Source: Triplophysa rosa (taxonomy: Eukaryota > Chordata > Actinopteri > Cypriniformes > Nemacheilidae). From it: a stretch of 64,000 nt of DNA. Location: the NCBI RefSeq assembly GCF_024868665.1, contig NC_079897.1:5872912-5936911 (forward strand). The letters run 5' to 3'. The notes under the pieces were generated by a model, which worked only from the letters and a program-made list of their open reading frames with translations, did not search any database and was not told the origin of the DNA. Positions 1-9,959 of this stretch are shown one piece after another; within the stretch, counting starts at the first letter, position 1, and the number at the start of each line of letters is the position of its first letter. Position numbers and translations under genes: made by a program.

Positions 1-62
1 TGTGTGTGTGCGTGCGCATCCGTGTGTGTGTGTGTGTCTCTATGTCTATGTGTGTTAGTACG
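1..62. repeat. TG-rich microsatellite
   Basis: Run of mostly TG dinucleotides with a few CG and CT interruptions at the very start of the window; it may extend upstream. Confidence 0.85.
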
Positions 63-253
63 TCTGCATATTGTGTGTGTGGAGTGTTTTGTATGTGGGT
101 ATGTCTGTCTTCTGTGTTTTCAACCTTTTCTTGTTTTTGCAGGTACAACTTTAATTATTTTGCTTATAGTCAATATGTCTCATGTACAGCTGCTTTGTAA
201 CAATGAAAATTGTAAAAGCGCTATATAAATAAAGTTGAGTTGAGTTGAGTTGA
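63..253 (+). mobile_element. 3' end of an L2-type LINE
   Basis: The segment ends in the motif AAAGCGCTATATAAATAAA followed by four TTGAG units. The same motif, followed by TTGAA units, ends the full-length L2 element at 30326. Only the 3' UTR is present, so this is a strongly 5'-truncated copy with no coding capacity. Confidence 0.7.
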
Positions 254-385
254 GTATTCAAAAACAGGAATATCCAAAAACAGGTAAGTATTCAAAAACA
301 GGTATATCCAAAAACAGGTAAGTATTCAACAACAGGAATATCCAAAAACAGGTAAGTATTCAAAAACAGGAATATCCAAAAATAA
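254..385 (+). repeat. Short copy of the CAGGTAAGT minisatellite
   Basis: About four degenerate units of 34 bp, each made of two near copies of an AAAAACAGG module. Three units carry CAGGTAAGTAT. It is the same family and orientation as the long array at 8930-9690. It directly follows the pentamer tail of the L2 fragment. Confidence 0.9.
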
Positions 386-1029
386 ACGTGTTTAGTTTTA
401 TTTGAATGTTGCTATATATTTAATTGGTCAGATGTTTCCATTGCAGTATATGAATAAAATTAACTAATGTATGGTATAAGTTTAATGAATACACACGTTT
501 GGTGCTTGGAAGTGGTTTCTAAAAAACACGCACACAAATATAAAATGTTTCAGTGCCATTACATGAAACAAAATTAGGCCTGACGACAATCAACAAAAAT
601 GCAGCCACTACTTTTACAAAATAGCAAAAGAGCAAACAAGATGCTTATGACATACTGCAGGCCTATATGAAAAGATCATTACTAAATGTATTAACATTGT
701 GGTAACTTACAGCTCGATTTATTGTCCTAGAATGATCCTCTTGAATTTGAACAAATCTGTTAAGCCTCTGGCCACATTCTCCAAAGTTCTATACTGATTA
801 CGTTTGTTTTCATGTCTTTATTTAACTGCAGTTTTAAATCAGTCCATTCTCCTGTCTTTAAGGTTTTTCTCTTTGAACTAACCAGGTTTAAGGTATGGAC
901 TGTAGTGGTTAGGCCATAGCCATTCATGATATGAGAAAATGTGAATTTATTAATGATTATCATTAATCATGTTTTTGTTGGCTAGACTATTGCAACTTTT
1001 GTCATGTTTACTGCCATGTGCTTTCTCTC
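386..1029. other. No gene recognised
   Basis: AT-rich sequence with only short chance reading frames and no conserved motif that I recognise. Confidence 0.5.
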
Positions 1030-1343
1030 CCTGTTAAAAAAAACTGCATATACTGTAGTTAGGTATGTTTTGAAGCATGGTAGCTGGTTTGAGCTGGTCA
1101 TGTGCGGGGCCTGGTTGCATAAAGCACCTTAAGTTTTTCCCTTAAATATGACACTTAAGAGGTGATTTCCCTTTACCGAAGACAATAGGAGAATAACTTT
1201 AGTAAAACTTAAGGTATACTTAAGGACACACTTAAGGCAAAATTACACTTAAGGTGCTTTATGCAACCGGCTGGTCCTCAGCTTAAACCAGCTACCATAC
1301 TTCAAAACATACCTAACCAGCATATCCTGTTTTTTTCAACGGG
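1030..1343. mobile_element. Foldback MITE (outer) split by a second MITE
   Basis: A left arm (about 1030-1100) and a right arm (about 1275-1343) are inverted copies of each other. Both share TTAGGTATGTTTTGAAG and TAGCTGGTTT, and the outer ends are CCCTGTT-like. The centre is occupied by the separate element at 1109-1271, so this is a nested insertion. Confidence 0.75.
1109..1271 (+). mobile_element. Inner MITE, CTTAAG-rich hairpin
   Basis: Terminal inverted repeats read CCTGGTTGCATAAAGCACC at the left and the complement, ending GCAACCGG, at the right. The interior contains repeated ACTTAAGG blocks. A second copy in opposite orientation is at 18909-19075. About 163 bp with no coding capacity. 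Confidence 0.8.
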
Positions 1344-1479
1344 GCTATCATATCACTTTCAGGAAACATCAAAGTTCCAACCTCAAGAGTCGTGCAGCTT
1401 TGCAATTTTGACTGTGTATTGTTTAAATGTACTGTAGCCTAACTAAACAGTTTGCTAAAAATTTTAATGTAAAATATGC

Positions 1480-1858
1480 ATATACACTAATAAAAATCTG
1501 ACTTAAAAATACGGAAGAAAAACGTCAAATTATTTATATAGAAATAAACCTTTATATAATGAGCAACAAATTTAATTACAGAAAATTATCATAATTTTAC
1601 ATAAATTTGTATGTTATTTAAGAAAGCAGTAAAAATACTGTATAAATATTACAGTATTTTTTCTCTACAAAAACAAGAAAAACATGTCATTTGTCATTAT
1701 TGTCCTAACACGTAAAATAATATGTGGGTTATTAATTAACAGATAATTGTCTGTAATTTTAATGAAATTTGTATACAATAAAAAAAAAGAAAAAAATACA
1801 GTAAAATATTAAGTTTTTTTCCTGTTAAAATACAATCTTTTTTTACAGTGTACAGTAT
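1480..1858. repeat. AT-rich repeat with ACTGTAA/TTACAGT ends
   Basis: AT-rich stretch with several TTACAGTATT and AGTAAAATA motifs, ending in a T-run followed by ACAGTG. Many teleost MITEs end this way. The left boundary is unclear. Confidence 0.35.
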
Positions 1859-1989
1859 TGTCTGTCATTACAGTATTTGGTTTTTCTTTAGTCAAAACAC
1901 ACTGGAGAGATGCTTTCATTCAAAGTGACTTACAGTGCATTTATGACTGTGGTATGTGTGTTTCTTAGAAAATCATTTGAGATTCAGGA

Positions 1990-2433
1990 ACATCTAACCA
2001 CCACTGGTTCGGCACCCCCATATCTTCACTCACTAATTCAGACTTATGTACCCACCCGATACCTGCGCTCTGCAATCGAACAACGTCTTGTTGTGCCATC
2101 CCACAAAGGGAAAAAAATCACTCTCACGCATTTTCTCGGGATGTGTTCCACGACTCTGGAACGATCTCCCTCTTGCCACAAGATCAGCGGATTCTGTAGC
2201 GTTCTTTAAGAATCGGCTAAAAACTCATCTCTTCCGTCAACATCTGACCCAACATCTGACCGATTAGTACAGTCTTCTGTTTCTTTTCTACTTTCCTATC
2301 CACCCAAAAGAAAAAAAATAGCTTGTATACTGTAATAGGCTGACTGAGACCAGTTGTGCTGCACCTATGCATTGTTGTTCTTTTGTTGCACAAATTGCTT
2401 CTACTGTTTGGATAAAAGCGTCTACTAAATGAC
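1990..2433 (+). pseudogene. C-terminal end and 3' tail of a Rex1-like LINE
   Basis: Two overlapping plus frames together encode the end of a non-LTR reverse transcriptase protein: a YLRSAIEQRLVVPSHKGKK-type stretch, then VPRLWNDLPL, then FKNRLKTHLFRQHL before a stop at about 2267. The frame changes at a 7-nt A-run near 2110. The 3' UTR ends with the GGATAAAAGCGTCTACTAAATG tail typical of fish LINE/SINE partners. The tail resumes at 3044 after the inserted MITE. 5'-truncated and inactive. Confidence 0.7.
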
Positions 2434-2436
2434 TAA

Positions 2437-3043
2437 GGCCCAATCCCAATTCTATTTTCTACCCCTTCGCCTACCCCTCGCCCCTTCCCCTTGCCTCTTG
2501 AAACAAAGTGGCAAGGGGAAGGGCTACAAATTTTCCGCTAAGAAATGGGACACCACTACTACACTGTTATACGTCATCATATACGTCGTTGCTAGCTCGT
2601 CACGTCAGAGGACATGTGCCGATGCACCGGGTATATGACATAAAAATATATTTTCTAGTATCGTGCAATCAGTGCTGTCCGCTAGCAAACTTTAGCGATT
2701 TTTTTGCAAACGTTAAAAGAACATCATCGTAAATACTAACACAAGATTGAATGTAACATACATAAAAGGAAAAATTGTCAAAAAAATCCTTATTAATGGC
2801 AAAAATTACTTACATTTATGGGTCTGCTTGCTCGAGTGAGCGGCCATGTTGGAAATTTCTCTTAGCCCTTCGTTTGAAGTGAGGTCCCGAAAAATCTTCG
2901 TTTGAAGGGCTATCTGGCCCTTCCCCTTACCCCTAGCCCTCCAACCAAAAGAGAATTGAGACACCACTACCCCTTCACGTGAACGCGCCAAACGGAGGGG
3001 TAGGGGAAAGTGTAGGGGTAAGGGGTAGAATTGGGATTGGGCC
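2437..3043. mobile_element. PIF/Harbinger-like MITE
   Basis: Terminal inverted repeats begin GGCCCAATCCCAATTCTA and end with the complement. It is flanked by a 3-bp TAA duplication (2434-2436, 3044-3046). Removing it restores the TAAATGTAAATG tail of the Rex1-like LINE, which confirms the boundaries. About 607 bp; no transposase frame. The 3-bp TWA duplication suggests the PIF/Harbinger superfamily. Confidence 0.75.
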
Positions 3044-3122
3044 TAAATGTAAATGTAAAGCTAAACAATGTCATAATTAACAGAACTTCTGCTTTATGGC
3101 TAAAGTTTGAGAGCTATGTTTC

Positions 3123-3512
3123 ACTTAAGGTGTAAGACAACAGTAAGAATATACACCACAATGTGGGGTCAAAGAAATAGTTATAACCAAAATTACAGAT
3201 CTAATATCCTAGCCTCATGTTGTCCCTTTATATGCTGTTATTTGCTTTCTCTTTCAACACAAAATGAGAAATTTTAAGCAGCTCTTTTATAGAAAAACAG
3301 TTTCTATACTTTATGTAACTTAAGGTGTAAGACAACAGTAAGAATATACACCACAATGTGGGGTCAAAGAAATAGTTATAACCAAAATTACAGATCTAAT
3401 ATCCTAGCCTCATGTTGTCCCTTTATATGCTGTTATTTGCTTTCTCTTTCAACACAAAATGAGAAATTTTAAGCAGCTCTTTTATAGAAAAACAGTTTCT
3501 ATACTTTATGTA
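3123..3512 (+). repeat. Perfect 195-bp tandem duplication
   Basis: Two head-to-tail copies, 3123-3317 and 3318-3512, each starting ACTTAAGGTGTAAGAC and ending TTTATGTA. I see no difference between them, so the duplication is recent or an assembly artefact. Confidence 0.95.
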
Positions 3513-4439
3513 AGAAAGCAAAATTAATTCATTATGTACTCACCATTTTCTTTTCTGTTGCAATGCAGGGGCAACTCTCAAATCAAATATTGGTGTGGGT
3601 AGACAGACTAATATGCAAATTTGTCCTATGGTGTGACGGCAAAAATTTAGAAAAAAAACAATGTAATAGTAACCGTTTGTTTTCTAAATTTTGCTATGTC
3701 ACACCACAGTGACATGTATATTTTGAGATTTTGTAGCTGCTCTCAAGTTTTATCAAGATTTTCAGTGAATACTTAAATCTTGATTTGTTTAGATTATAGC
3801 ATCAGTTATATAGACTTTAGAATAATGTGGTCCTGTTTTGGAGCATGACACACTAGCCGATATACAGTATGGCTGCTTCAAAAGTTTCCTTCCGTGTTCA
3901 ACAGAAAAAAGTAACAGCTTGCAGATTTAGAAAGACATGGGGTGTCTAACTAATAGAATTTGATTTTGTGGCAAATTCCTTTAATATTTGATGCAAGACT
4001 GACAGTTATTCAGCACAATACAGTCGTCTCTGCTGTGCAAGCACAGCACAAACAAAACCTCATGTGTTAAAAAGCACGGTGAAGTATTGTACCAAACGGC
4101 TGATGAAGTTCAATTTCAATCCTTTCAATTTTATATAAACGCACACTGCAAGGTGCTCTGAACTTTCATTGTAACTGCGTGATAAAGAGAAAAACTGAGA
4201 AGTAATCCATCACGATGACAAACGGCCATTTGCAGAAACTCATATTTTATCTGATTATATCAATGGCTATAATATAAAGAACAGCATGTGTCCAAGTTGT
4301 AAAATGTGTGCAATTCAATTGGGATGACTATTAAAGCCATCTTTCCAGCCGAATCTGGACTATCTTTAAATTTGGAAAACAACGGTCGATAGCTTGTAAT
4401 GAATGGCTCAGCTTGCTTCAGTGATAACAGCAGAGCACA
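3513..4439. other. No gene recognised; one hairpin
   Basis: Around 3628-3706 an imperfect inverted repeat pairs TGGTGTGACGGCAAAAATTT with its complement near 3690. Otherwise only short chance frames. Confidence 0.45.
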
Positions 4440-5033
4440 ATGGAGAACACTGGCTGGTTTGCTATCTCAGCTACAGTCTCCATGCATCATTGTTTACTAT
4501 TGATCTTGTACTGCTGTATTTTACGCAGCTCACTAACTTCTGCTGCTGTGAGAAATCAGCCAACGTTTGTCTGTGAACAGGCAACTGAAAACAGGTCGAT
4601 TAATAACCGTGATCATAAAATAGTGAAGAGTAGAGATGGGAAAAGAATGTAATATATCAGTGTGATGTAGCTCTTTAAAACCTGAAAGAACTGAAGGAAT
4701 GAGATGGTAACAACTAAAATAGACCCATTGAAAGTTTCTACGTTACAAAAAATATAAAAATATATATTTACAGTCAGGACACATTAACCTTTTTTCTTTG
4801 TTTTATGGACCAGAGCCAGAGCCTACAGCACATTTTCTCAGTTACCAGGACTTCTATGATCCATACATACTGTTGGTATGTAAAATAAACGATAATACAT
4901 TTAAACTTTTCATATACATATTTGACTGGGCTCAATTGATGAAATATGTATTTATTTAAAATAAAGAATTGTCCGGACCTCTGCTGCAAAGAAAATACAG
5001 AAACTTTAATTGAATACCCCTGGTTTAAGGTAA
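4440..5033 (+). CDS. Hypothetical gene, three candidate exons (weak)
   Basis: I do not recognise this protein. A first candidate exon starts with ATG at 4440 and encodes a hydrophobic leader (about residues 12-32, rich in Leu, Ile and Cys) that could be a signal peptide; a GTGAAG donor follows at about 4623. A second exon (about 4774-4874) follows a TTTACAG acceptor and ends at GTATGT. A third (about 4971-5031) ends at GTAAGG and encodes a Cys-rich NCPDLCCKE segment. All three can be joined in phase 0. Support is only open frames plus splice-like sites, so it may be chance or a decayed gene. It would run opposite to and downstream of nek11. Confidence 0.25.
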
Positions 5034-5128
5034 GGTTAGGTTTCACACTACACATGAAATTCATTAAACAATTGTTTTATTATTATTACTACTTTTATTT
5101 TCATAAACATTGCATATTAAAATGTTAG

Positions 5129-5633
5129 GCTATATTGTAACCGAAATTAAAATTGACGATTACCTAACACTTTATAACAAACATGCATTACAAAAAACAT
5201 TACTTGAGTGCATTTTAAGACAAAAGAATGACAATGATACAGTATATTTTAGGATACTGTAGGCTATACGGGAAACCACCACAAAGTCTCCAACATGAGA
5301 GGAAGAAAAATATTTTTTTAAATCTAGAATTTTGATAACATTCTACACTTCAGCCTCTAATCAAATATATATGCACAACGTTTAATACATATTTAATAAA
5401 AATATGTTTTAACTGTGGTGTAAGACAAACAATACATCCAACTATTGATGTTTTCTGAAAACAATGTGGTTTTGCCGTATGGCAAATTTAAAATCTGTTT
5501 TGATGGCTGTGTTAATGGTTTTGACTTAAGTTTTAAAATTTGATTTATTGTTTTGACTTTAGTTCAATACTGTCAAAACAATATGGGAATGTTTACAGTA
5601 TGTACAAAAATGTACTCTCCATATCAGGGAACG
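5129..5633. other. No gene recognised
   Basis: AT-rich sequence between the candidate exons and the DIRS element. No motif recognised. Confidence 0.5.
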
Positions 5634-5684
5634 TCTTGCTACGGATGTAACCTCAGTTCACCTGATGGAGCGAACGAGACTCAA

Positions 5685-5838
5685 GGTTCATCCTTGAGAA
5701 CCAATCGCTTCCGACTTCTTTAGAAAAGGCCAATGAAATTGGCGAATGAAATTTGCATGCCGGACTCCGCCCCCGGATATTCGGGTATAAAAGGGAGACA
5801 GCGTGCTGCATTCATTCACCTTTGTTCTGAGGAGCCTG
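5685..5838 (+). promoter_or_regulatory. DIRS copy 1 left inverted terminal repeat with TATA box
   Basis: About 154 bp, inverted copy of 7794-7947. It contains GGGTATAAAAGGG (about 5783), a strong TATA-like box, and an ATTGG-type CCAAT element upstream. Because the repeat is inverted, the element carries a promoter-like box firing inward from each end. Confidence 0.6.
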
Positions 5839-6833
5839 AGAACCTCTCACGACTGCTGCAGCAGGCAGCATGTGTTGTGGCATAAAAGACACAATGTCTC
5901 GTTCCCTCCATCAGGGAACTGAGGTTACATCTGTAACCAAGACGTTCCCTTTCTGTCGGTCTCTCGACGTTGTGTCGAGCTGACAGATGGGGTTCCTATG
6001 GAAAACGCCATAACGCTGTGCCCTGTCACAATCTCTAGCGAAGCGATGGTGACTGGCCTGGGCGTGTAAGCCGTGAGCGCTAACGCAAAATTGTAGCCTA
6101 CCAGTGGGTAGGTAGGGGGTCCCAGAGCTTTCCTTGAAAGGTGGGAAGGCCCCTGCCTTCGGCCTCACAGGCGGCGGCCTTGTTTCTCTAACAGCGAGAA
6201 GCCGCCCGGTACCGTAAGGCCACTGGGTAAGCGCTACTTCCTCAAATGAGGTATGCGCTACAGAGACCACTCCCTACTGTAGGGAGGAGATTAGTGGAGA
6301 TATCAACATGGTCTCGCCGTTTAGGGGTGAAATCATGAGAAAAAATGTGCGGACTGAAGGAGTTAACCGCAATGTGGAGGTCCACCTAGGGAAGGTCATG
6401 GGTTGCCAAGGTGGGAACCAATCATGAGGATACATCAGACGGTTAGAGCTATGTTGTGGATAACTCAGATGGTACCCGGCCTAAGGGGCAGGGCTGCTCT
6501 GCCCAGCCCGCCCGCAGGAGGTGCTTGCTTAGTGATGGATGGAGTGCCTGTTCTTCACCCAGTGGGGAAAGAAGGGAGGCTGAATTAGTACGCTGACCCA
6601 CTTAGAGAAAAAGGGGGAAGGCACTGTCGTAGGCATACACCATACCGGCTGCCGGTCCTACATGTTGCCATACAGGACGCGGGCTGATACCGGTTCTACG
6701 TGGAGGTTGTAGAACCTCGCGAAGGTGTTGGGTGTAGCCCAACCCGCATCTCTGCATATGTCTGCCAGAGAGGCGCCCCGCGCCAGTGCCCACGAGGAGG
6801 CTATACCCTACACGCCTTGGACGGGAGTTTCGG

Positions 6834-7635
6834 TCAACCTCTCCAGGTGGCCGCCGTCTGCGGGCACAGGTGCATCGCGACTGCACGTTCCACCTGGGGT
6901 ATGTCGACGTAGCCTCTAGCTGCCCGACCATCGAGGGAAGAAAGAGCGACGGAACTGGTTTGACGTGTACGAGCCGAGAAAGGGGCGTTCCATGTCTTCA
7001 TCAGTTCCTCATGCACCTCCGGGAAGAATGGAACCGGGGTTGAGCACGGCTTGGAGTCGCGCTCAGAGCCCAGGAACCATGTGTCCAGCCGTGAGCGCTG
7101 GGGAAGAGGCGGTGCAGTGCACTGCAGCCCAATGCTCACGGCGTCCCGGGAAAGCATGGCCGACATCTCGAAATCTGCTTCTTCCTGAGCTCGACCCCCC
7201 GTGGGGGGGAGCTGCAAGGAATCATCGGGATCGGATGCTAGCAGATCGCCCTCCGATGGTGCGATCGACATCTCATCATCTTCACTCCGAGTGCGTGAAT
7301 GAGGATCCAGATGGTGTGGCACCGCCTTCTTGGGAACGGTCAGACGAGCGAGATGGGGTGTGAGCGGTCCGCGAGCGCTTGGCTGACGGATTTACGCTCG
7401 CAGTAGCCCCCATATCACCCTCGCCACTCGCCTTGGCGGACGGTATGGCTTTAGCCATTCTCGTCACGGCCCGGGAAGCATGCGAGGTGGTGGCTGGTTC
7501 TTGAGAGAAGGCAGCCACCCGTGACCGCAACGTCTGAATGACCACCGAGGCAGTTGAGGCAGAACACTTGAGGCAGACATCGTGTCCGTCCCCCTCCTCA
7601 ATGAGGGTATCGCACCCACGAGAACAACGGGACAT
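6834..7635 (-). pseudogene. DIRS gag-like protein (copy 1, frameshifted)
   Basis: Two overlapping minus frames. The first (7635-7282) begins with a Cys-rich stretch, CSRGC...HDVCLKC, that looks like a zinc-binding motif. The second (7322-6834) carries an acidic EGDLLASDPDDS segment, then WNAPFSARTRQTSS, SSLDGRAARGYVDIPQ and VAMHLCPQTAATW, conserved in fish DIRS gag-like proteins. A frameshift separates them near 7300. In the longer copy about 55 nt after YVDVPQ are missing, whereas they are intact here. Confidence 0.6.
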
Positions 7636-7793
7636 GCCACGCTGGAGAAATTTGCTCTTTTAGTCTCGAACACCTCTGGAACTGCCGAGACGCCCAGGGG
7701 AAGTCGCTGCAGGAAGGGACAGTCCGCTGCACCAAGCCGTAGAAACCGGCAGTCTGTAGTTGCTATGTAGCAAAGTCTGTTAATCATGAGCGA

Positions 7794-7947
7794 AGGCTCC
7801 GAAGAACAAATGGTGAATGAATGCAGCATGCCATCTCCCTTTTATACCCGGCTATCCGGGGGCGGAGTCCGGCATGCAAATTTCATTCGCCAATTTCATT
7901 GGCCTTTTCTAAAGAAGTCGGAAGCGATTGGTTCTCAAGGATGAACC
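7794..7947 (-). promoter_or_regulatory. DIRS copy 1 right inverted terminal repeat
   Basis: Inverted match to 5685-5838 with the same TATA-like box on the minus strand (about 7837-7850). This end would drive the minus-strand gag region. Confidence 0.6.
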
Positions 7948-8163
7948 CCATCTGTCGGCTCGACACAACGTCGAGAGACCGACAGAAAGGGAACCATTGA
8001 CATTGACTCATAGCCATCCCTGATAAATATACACTACTGTATATATCACTGTACGTGTATTTGTTGTTGGTTGTATAACATACAGTATAACATATAGGCA
8101 GATTTTAAACACAAATTGATCAATATTGTCCAATCTGTGAGAGCGTGTGTGTGTGTTTCATTG

Positions 8164-8368
8164 TTATCTTACAGTATTTTCTTGCGCTGTCTGTAAAAGT
8201 TCTTCATAATAAAGAAGTTGATCCACTTCAAAGCAATCGCTGGATCTCTCCACCAGCTTGCTCAAATCCTGTCTGATGTTCTCCTCGGTCTCCTGCCTCT
8301 GTCTGGCCTGCTTCAGGTAGTCATAGATCTTCATGAACACCTCCTCTCCCAGTCGCTGATGAAGTGAC
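8164..8368 (-). CDS. nek11: NEK11 terminal coding exon
   Basis: Minus-strand exon opened by a TTTTAG acceptor at 8369-8374 and ended by TAA (8164-8166). It starts in phase 2 and completes the Glu codon left by the exon at 20432. The residues across the junction read MRES, as in vertebrate NEK11. The exon encodes LGEEVFMKIYDYLKQARQ and SSDCFEVDQLLYYEE, a close match to the C-terminal end of vertebrate NEK11, a NIMA-family Ser/Thr kinase linked to the G2/M DNA-damage response. A GTAAGA donor-like site overlaps the last codons, so splicing to a further exon cannot be excluded. No clear AATAAA signal is seen before the DIRS element. Confidence 0.88.
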
Positions 8369-8929
8369 CTAAAACATCCATTCAATTCACTTTAACTCAG
8401 TTTAAATTGCACAGAAAACTCAACTTTACATAAATAAACTTTTGAAACAAGCTTTCTGGTTTTCCTGTTCAACATGCATCTAACAGCACTCAACGCTGTG
8501 GGAGTATTGGAGGTGTCCAAGCGTCTTGTAAAAACGACCTCCTGACAGGTGTTAGATATGTGAGCAGGTACCATGAATCACCTGAACGTCTCAATACCAG
8601 TCTCATCCTCCCAGCATCTTTGGACCACTCAGCTAGAAAAGAGCTTCACAGGGGACCGATTTTTTATGTTACTAATGGGTAATCTTACACATTATTAAAG
8701 AAAAAATCTGATATTAAGTGGTCCCTGGGTTGATTGACAGCATAGATGGTTAGCCTTTAAGGTTGACAAGCCATTTGTTAATCAAACAGAGCTAAATCAA
8801 GTCTTTATGTTATCATAAGATTGTGAAATATGTGTCAAATTTTGATATTCTTATGAAGAAAGGTCCATAGAAATTAAATTTGACCTGGTCTATCGAAGTA
8901 AATTGATTTAAACTTTACACATCAAAATT
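8369..8929. other. nek11 intron, no element recognised
   Basis: Intronic sequence between the terminal exon and the minisatellite. A possible small exon near 8582-8627 was examined and rejected. Confidence 0.6.
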
Positions 8930-9690
8930 CTGATTCAAAAACAGGAATATCCAAAAACAGGTAAGTATTCAAAAACAGGAATATCCAAAAACAGGTAAGT
9001 ATTTCAAAAACAGGAATATCCAAAAACAGGTAAGTATTTCAAAAACAGGAATATCCAAAAACAGGTAAGTATTTCAAAAACAGGAATATCCAAAAACAGG
9101 TAAGTATTTCAAAAACAGGAATATCCAAAAACAGGTAAGTATTTCAAAAACAGGAATATCCAAAAACAGGTAAGTATTTCAAAAACAGGAATATCCAAAA
9201 ACAGGTAAGTATTTCAAAAACAGGAATATCCAAAAACAGGTAAGTATTTCAAAAACAGGAATATCCAAAAACAGGTAAGTATTTCAAAAACAGGAATATC
9301 CAAAAACAGGTAAGTATTTCAAAAACAGGAATATCCAAAAACAGGTAAGTATTTCAAAAACAGGAATATCCAAAAACAGGTAAGTATTTCAAAAACAGGA
9401 ATATCCAAAAACAGGTAAGTATTTCAAAAACAGGAATATCCAAAAACAGGTAAGTATTTCAAAAACAGGAATATCCAAAAACAGGTAAGTATTTCAAAAA
9501 CAGGAATATCCAAAAACAGGTAAGTATTTCAAAAACAGGAATATCCAAAAACAGGTAAGTATTTCAAAAACAGGAATATCCAAAAACAGGTAAGTATTTC
9601 AAAAACAGGAATATCCAAAAACAGGTAAGTATTTCAAAAACAGGAATATCCAAAAACAGGTAAGTATTTCAAAAACAGGTAAGTATACTT
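8930..9690 (+). repeat. 35-bp minisatellite with a perfect 5' splice site in each unit
   Basis: About 21 nearly identical 35-bp units, each two AAAAACAGG modules separated by AATATCC and closed by TAAGTATTTC. I count 22 occurrences of CAGGTAAGT on the plus strand, most followed by AT. The 11-mer CAGGTAAGTAT is the exact complement of the first 11 nt of U1 snRNA. The array is antisense to nek11. Its right edge abuts the gypsy LTR remnant. Confidence 0.97.
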
Positions 9691-9920
9691 ATCGGGGTAA
9701 AGAATTGCAGTGAAGACAACAAGACTGAACAGGGAAGAACAAAAAGGTGCAAACTTAAATAGAATCCTGATGATGTGATGCAGGTGTGGACTAATCAAAA
9801 ATGGTGGATGTGCGGTGCATGCTGGGAAACTGAGTTCAGAACTCCAGGGAGAGGGAACGGGTGAAGCGAGCTGGCGGTGACGACATGGGGGGCGTGGCCG
9901 GTGGTGCTGAAACCGTTACA
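9691..9920 (-). mobile_element. Partial 3' LTR of a Ty3/gypsy element
   Basis: On the minus strand the sequence after the polypurine tract starts TGTAACGG, a typical TG-start LTR. It continues for about 230 bp before running into the minisatellite, so its far end is missing. No second LTR copy was found. Confidence 0.6.
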
Positions 9921-9936
9921 GTACCCCCTCCTCCAT
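9921..9936 (-). promoter_or_regulatory. Polypurine tract of the gypsy element
   Basis: Minus-strand GGAGGAGGGGGTAC lies directly before the TGTAACGG start of the LTR, where second-strand priming occurs in LTR retrotransposons. Confidence 0.65.
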
Positions 9937-9959
9937 GGTCCGCTCCAGCGGACCTACCA

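Larger units (their letters stand above)
5634..7995 (-). mobile_element. Internally deleted DIRS-type element (copy 1)
   Basis: A compact relative of the longer DIRS copy at 34455-39750, in the same orientation. It keeps both inverted terminal repeats, the gag-like region (minus frames 7635-7282 and 7322-6834) and the last part of the tyrosine recombinase (6931-6602). It lacks reverse transcriptase, RNase H and most of the recombinase. Aligning the two copies by eye places the deletion junction near 6800-6810, joining gag sequence to sequence matching about 35655. I see no target-site duplication, as expected for DIRS elements. It could only move with help in trans. Confidence 0.8.

Noticed and set aside
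4..228. Cys/Val-rich protein from the start of the window
   Set aside because: It is a translation of the TG microsatellite and an L2 tail.
8582..8632. Possible nek11 exon (CWEDETGIETFR) before the terminal exon
   Set aside because: The exon at 20432 joins directly and in phase to 8368, giving the conserved MRES junction. The candidate needs a poor acceptor and has a stop at its first full codon if the better acceptor is used.
8930..9690. CRISPR-like array
   Set aside because: Units are directly adjacent without unique spacers, in a vertebrate genome; it is a minisatellite.
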